Assembly: GCA_016199665.1 (NCBI GenBank)
Contig: JACQGG010000199.1
Span: 1-9,781 of the forward strand
Length of the DNA stretch: 9,781 nucleotides
Source of the DNA: Acidobacteriota bacterium
GTDB lineage: Bacteria > Acidobacteriota > UBA6911 > JACQSX01
Reading direction: 5' to 3'
Below are positions 8,281 through 9,781 of the stretch, in pieces; positions within the stretch are counted from its first letter, which is position 1; every line of letters starts with the position of its first letter. The notes below the pieces were generated by a model. It searched no databases. It was not told the DNA's origin and saw only the letters and a list, made by a program, of their open reading frames with translations. The position numbers and the translations under genes are program-made.

Positions 8281-8563
8281 ACGGCCCAGCCGCACAGCGG
8301 CGCGGACAATGGTAGCCGAGGGCGTGAGCCCTCGGATTGAGAAGGTCGGCAAGAGGATGAGCCGCATCGCGGCGACAGAATCCCAAAGGAGAAGCGCCGC
8401 CTTCTGTGTACCATGACGCAGCGGCGGACCTGAAAGATACATGATTTCGCCGCTACGCGGCTCGGCTAAGTCATGTTGGCGGGTTGCAAACCGTGGGCTG
8501 ACGCCTGGCTGACGCCCCAGGCTTCTATTGAGCACGCCGCTGCGCGGCTCATCGGCCGGCCGA
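8281..8563. repeat. Palindrome-rich intergenic repeat element with four GCCGC-N3-GCGGC hairpins
   Basis: The same inverted motif, GCCGC-three bases-GCGGC, occurs four times: 8289-8301 (spacer ACA), 8361-8373 (ATC), 8449-8461 (TAC) and 8536-8548 (TGC). Start-to-start distances are 72, 88 and 87 bases. Between them lie a strong 8-bp stem-loop (8316-8335), a 5-bp hairpin AGAAG/CTTCT (8390-8405), an 11-base direct duplication of GGCTGACGCC (8496-8505 and 8507-8516), and a perfect 12-bp palindrome at 8552-8563. The stretches between hairpins are not obviously copies of each other. This resembles dispersed extragenic palindromic repeats of Acidobacteriota and related phyla; that link is from memory and needs a genome search. 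Confidence 0.6.
8316..8335. other. Perfect 8-bp stem-loop with GTGA loop
   Basis: CCGAGGGC, loop GTGA, then GCCCTCGG. Read on the plus strand the loop fits the GNRA tetraloop pattern, which stabilises RNA hairpins; on the minus strand, the direction of the flanking genes, the loop is TCAC. No T-tract follows on either strand, so it is not a canonical intrinsic terminator, although it could weakly end transcripts coming from the esterase gene. Confidence 0.75.
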
Positions 8564-8676
8564 ACATCACAAGGGAAAATTCATCCTATTAAGGTAATTG
8601 GCGAGAATGCTGAATCTTGCTCAACGTTTTCATTCCCCGCGCGTCACACCGTCGTCCGACCCGCGACCGTGAGGGA

Positions 8677-8700
8677 GCGGACCCGCCAAGGAGGTTCCGC
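8677..8700. other. GC-rich hairpin downstream of esterase gene
   Basis: GCGGA (8677-8681) pairs with TCCGC (8696-8700), and after one mismatch CC (8683-8684) pairs with GG (8693-8694). It lies about 90 bases beyond the esterase stop codon on the transcribed side. No T-tract follows, so a terminator role is only possible. An alternating (GC)4 run follows at 8707-8714. Confidence 0.4.
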
Positions 8701-8786
8701 TTGCTTGCGCGCGCGACTCGGACTTCATCGCATGTTGGAACGCGGTTCACCATGAAGAATGCGGGCGAGGCACCTGCAACGGGCTT

Positions 8787-9710
8787 CTACCTGCCGAAAT
8801 TCTTCCAGTGAAATTGCAGCGAGCGATCCATGTACTGCTTGAGGAATTCCCAGCCATGGTCGCCGGGCAGGATGGCAAATTCGTGAGAAAAACTCTTCTC
8901 TTCCAAAAGCTTGTGCAACACCCGCGCGCCCTGGTCAAAGCCGTAGCGGTCCCGGTCGCCACAGTCGAAATAGAGTTTGAGGCTCTTGAACCTGTCAACC
9001 TGCTCGGCCATTCGAATCGGATTCTGACTCTCCCAATACTCCCGACGAAATGGCTTCCCGAAAGGCCCCTCCAGGATCTGCAGGTAGCGCGCTTCCCGCG
9101 TGTTCGGCTCAATGACCTCGGGGAAGCTGTCGATCAGGACCGCTCCGTGAGCGCTCACCGAGCTGAACATTTCTGGATGCTGCATCCCGATCTTCAAGGC
9201 GCCGTAAGCTCCCATGGAGCTGCCGCTCAAGGCGCGCCACTTGGGGCCAGGCCTGACGCGATAATGGCTTTCGATAAACGGAATGAATTCCTGAACTATG
9301 AAATCTTCGTACTTTTTGGTTCCGTCGTAGAAGTTGGTGTAGAAGCTGCGGCCCCCGTCCGGGATTGCCAGCACCACTTCTCCCATTTGCTTCTCCGCGA
9401 TCAAACGATCCAGGATCTCCTTGCCTCCTTTTTCCGCCCATCGTTTTTCATCCTCAAAGAGCCCGTGCAAGAAAAAAATGACCGGGAAAGAGCTCTTGCC
9501 GTCGGAATACGAGGCCGGGAGATAGACGCTGTAGTTGACAGGCTGGCTCAGCGTCTGGCTGTCGAGCGTCTTGAACTCGACGGCGCCCGCCGGTCCGGGA
9601 AGAACCGCCGGCGTCGCCGTCTCTTGCCCTGCTGCGCCCCCTTGCGCCGCCCAGGGAGCCGCAGGCCAACCGCCCAGGGCCAAGCCAGGCCGGGGAGCAA
9701 ACATCAGCAT
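8787..9710 (-). CDS. Exported esterase, alpha/beta hydrolase of the FrmB/esterase D type
   Basis: A serine hydrolase of the putative esterase family (PF00756-like, including S-formylglutathione hydrolase, feruloyl and acetylxylan esterases and antigen 85). It is 307 residues from ATG 9710. The oxyanion region FFLHGLFEDE is at 79-88. The nucleophile elbow GSSMG (163-167) puts the catalytic Ser at 165. DCGDRD (249-254) fits the family's D-x-G-x-x-D with Asp254 as acid, and PGDHGWEF supplies His285, so the triad is intact. The Ala/Gly/Pro-rich first 45 residues are outside the catalytic fold and suggest export. The frame stays open beyond 9710 to the window edge and encodes a hydrophobic run (LGVFLISCWMLMF), so the true signal peptide may start further upstream. 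It is on the same strand as the giant gene but too far away for a tight operon. The lack of formaldehyde-pathway neighbours and probable export argue against a formylglutathione hydrolase; an extracellular or periplasmic ester substrate is more likely, identity unknown. Confidence 0.88.
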   Translation of the reverse strand: MLMFAPRPGLALGGWPAAPWAAQGGAAGQETATPAVLPGPAGAVEFKTLDSQTLSQPVNYSVYLPASYSDGKSSFPVIFFLHGLFEDEKRWAEKGGKEILDRLIAEKQMGEVVLAIPDGGRSFYTNFYDGTKKYEDFIVQEFIPFIESHYRVRPGPKWRALSGSSMGAYGALKIGMQHPEMFSSVSAHGAVLIDSFPEVIEPNTREARYLQILEGPFGKPFRREYWESQNPIRMAEQVDRFKSLKLYFDCGDRDRYGFDQGARVLHKLLEEKSFSHEFAILPGDHGWEFLKQYMDRSLQFHWKNFGR

Positions 9711-9750
9711 CCAGCAAGAGATCAGAAATACGCCAAGCGGCGCTCCGCCG

Positions 9751-9781
9751 ACCCCTGACCCCAGCCCCCTGACCCCTGACC
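9751..9781. repeat. Heptamer tandem repeat running off the right edge
   Basis: Four units of a 7-base repeat, consensus ACCCCTG: ACCCCTG, ACCCCAG, CCCCCTG, ACCCCTG, then ACC at the window end, so it probably continues. It begins 41 bases upstream of the first in-window ATG of the esterase gene. Short heptamer arrays of this C-rich type are known from other bacteria, notably filamentous cyanobacteria. Seven is not a multiple of three, so copy-number change would shift any frame read through it. Confidence 0.75.

Larger units (their letters stand above)
8210..8786. other. Intergenic region without a credible gene
   Basis: About 577 bases separate the two minus-strand genes. The part nearest the giant gene (8210-8280) is AT-richer and should contain its promoter, but I find no convincing -35/-10 pair. 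Bases 8281-8563 are a palindrome-studded element annotated separately. Bases 8564-8640 are plain AT-richer DNA. Bases 8641-8760 are GC-rich and hold a hairpin and an alternating GC run. Short open frames here (94 residues at 8251-8535 on minus with a GTG start, 75 at 8528-8755 on plus) are Arg/Pro-rich read-through of the palindromes, lack ribosome binding sites, and are not called as genes. Confidence 0.7.

Noticed and set aside
8251..8535. 94-codon minus-strand open frame with GTG start in the intergenic repeat
   Set aside because: It reads straight through several palindromes, has no ribosome binding site, and its composition is that of the repeat.
8281..8563. CRISPR array suggested by regular 87-88 base spacing
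   Set aside because: The repeated unit is only a 13-base hairpin with variable centre, spacers are too long, and no cas gene is present.
8617..8811. 64-codon plus-strand frame ending inside the esterase gene
   Set aside because: Non-ATG start, Arg-rich, overlaps the esterase 3' end antisense; more likely a translated repeat than a gene.
8808..9758. 316-codon open frame on the plus strand opposite the esterase gene
   Set aside because: It is antisense to a gene with a complete catalytic triad, shows no domain, and is explained by codon bias in GC-rich DNA.

Overview
The window looks like chromosomal DNA from a GC-rich, Gram-negative (diderm) bacterium, most likely a member of the Acidobacteriota (Solibacter/Bryobacter-like). 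That assignment is inferred from three things: the paralogous TolC-type outer-membrane proteins with Gly-rich inserts, a very large secreted mosaic protein of a kind common in that phylum, and intergenic DNA full of short GC-rich palindromes. No marker gene settles it.

Layout. Positions 1-1476 (+) hold the 3' part of a TolC-family outer-membrane efflux protein gene whose start lies outside the window. Five bases later a second, complete TolC-family paralog follows (1482-3440, +). The two genes are clearly cotranscribed and homologous along their length. A convergent gap (3441-3514) contains a striking AT-rich palindrome. On the minus strand lies one giant gene (stop at 3515, preferred start 8113) for an exported protein of about 1,530 residues. 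Its predicted order is signal peptide, four tandem beta-sandwich repeats, an Ig-like domain, a beta-propeller-like region, four carboxypeptidase-regulatory-like domains and three IPT/TIG domains. A roughly 575-base gap (8210-8786) shows no credible gene. It carries a cluster of palindromes, including four copies of GCCGC-N3-GCGGC. The last gene (8787-9710, -) encodes an exported alpha/beta-hydrolase of the putative esterase (FrmB/esterase D, PF00756-like) family with an intact catalytic triad. Its reading frame stays open to the right edge, where a heptamer tandem repeat begins.

How the parts relate. The TolC pair would form outer-membrane channels for a tripartite pump or type I exporter; its inner-membrane and adaptor partners are not in the window. 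The giant protein and the esterase are both exported, but nothing in the sequence ties them functionally to each other or to the efflux pair. I see no phage, CRISPR, toxin-antitoxin or defence genes, no RNA genes and no transposase. The items most worth a second look are the non-coding palindromic elements, the tandem repeat next to the esterase start, and the architecture of the giant protein.
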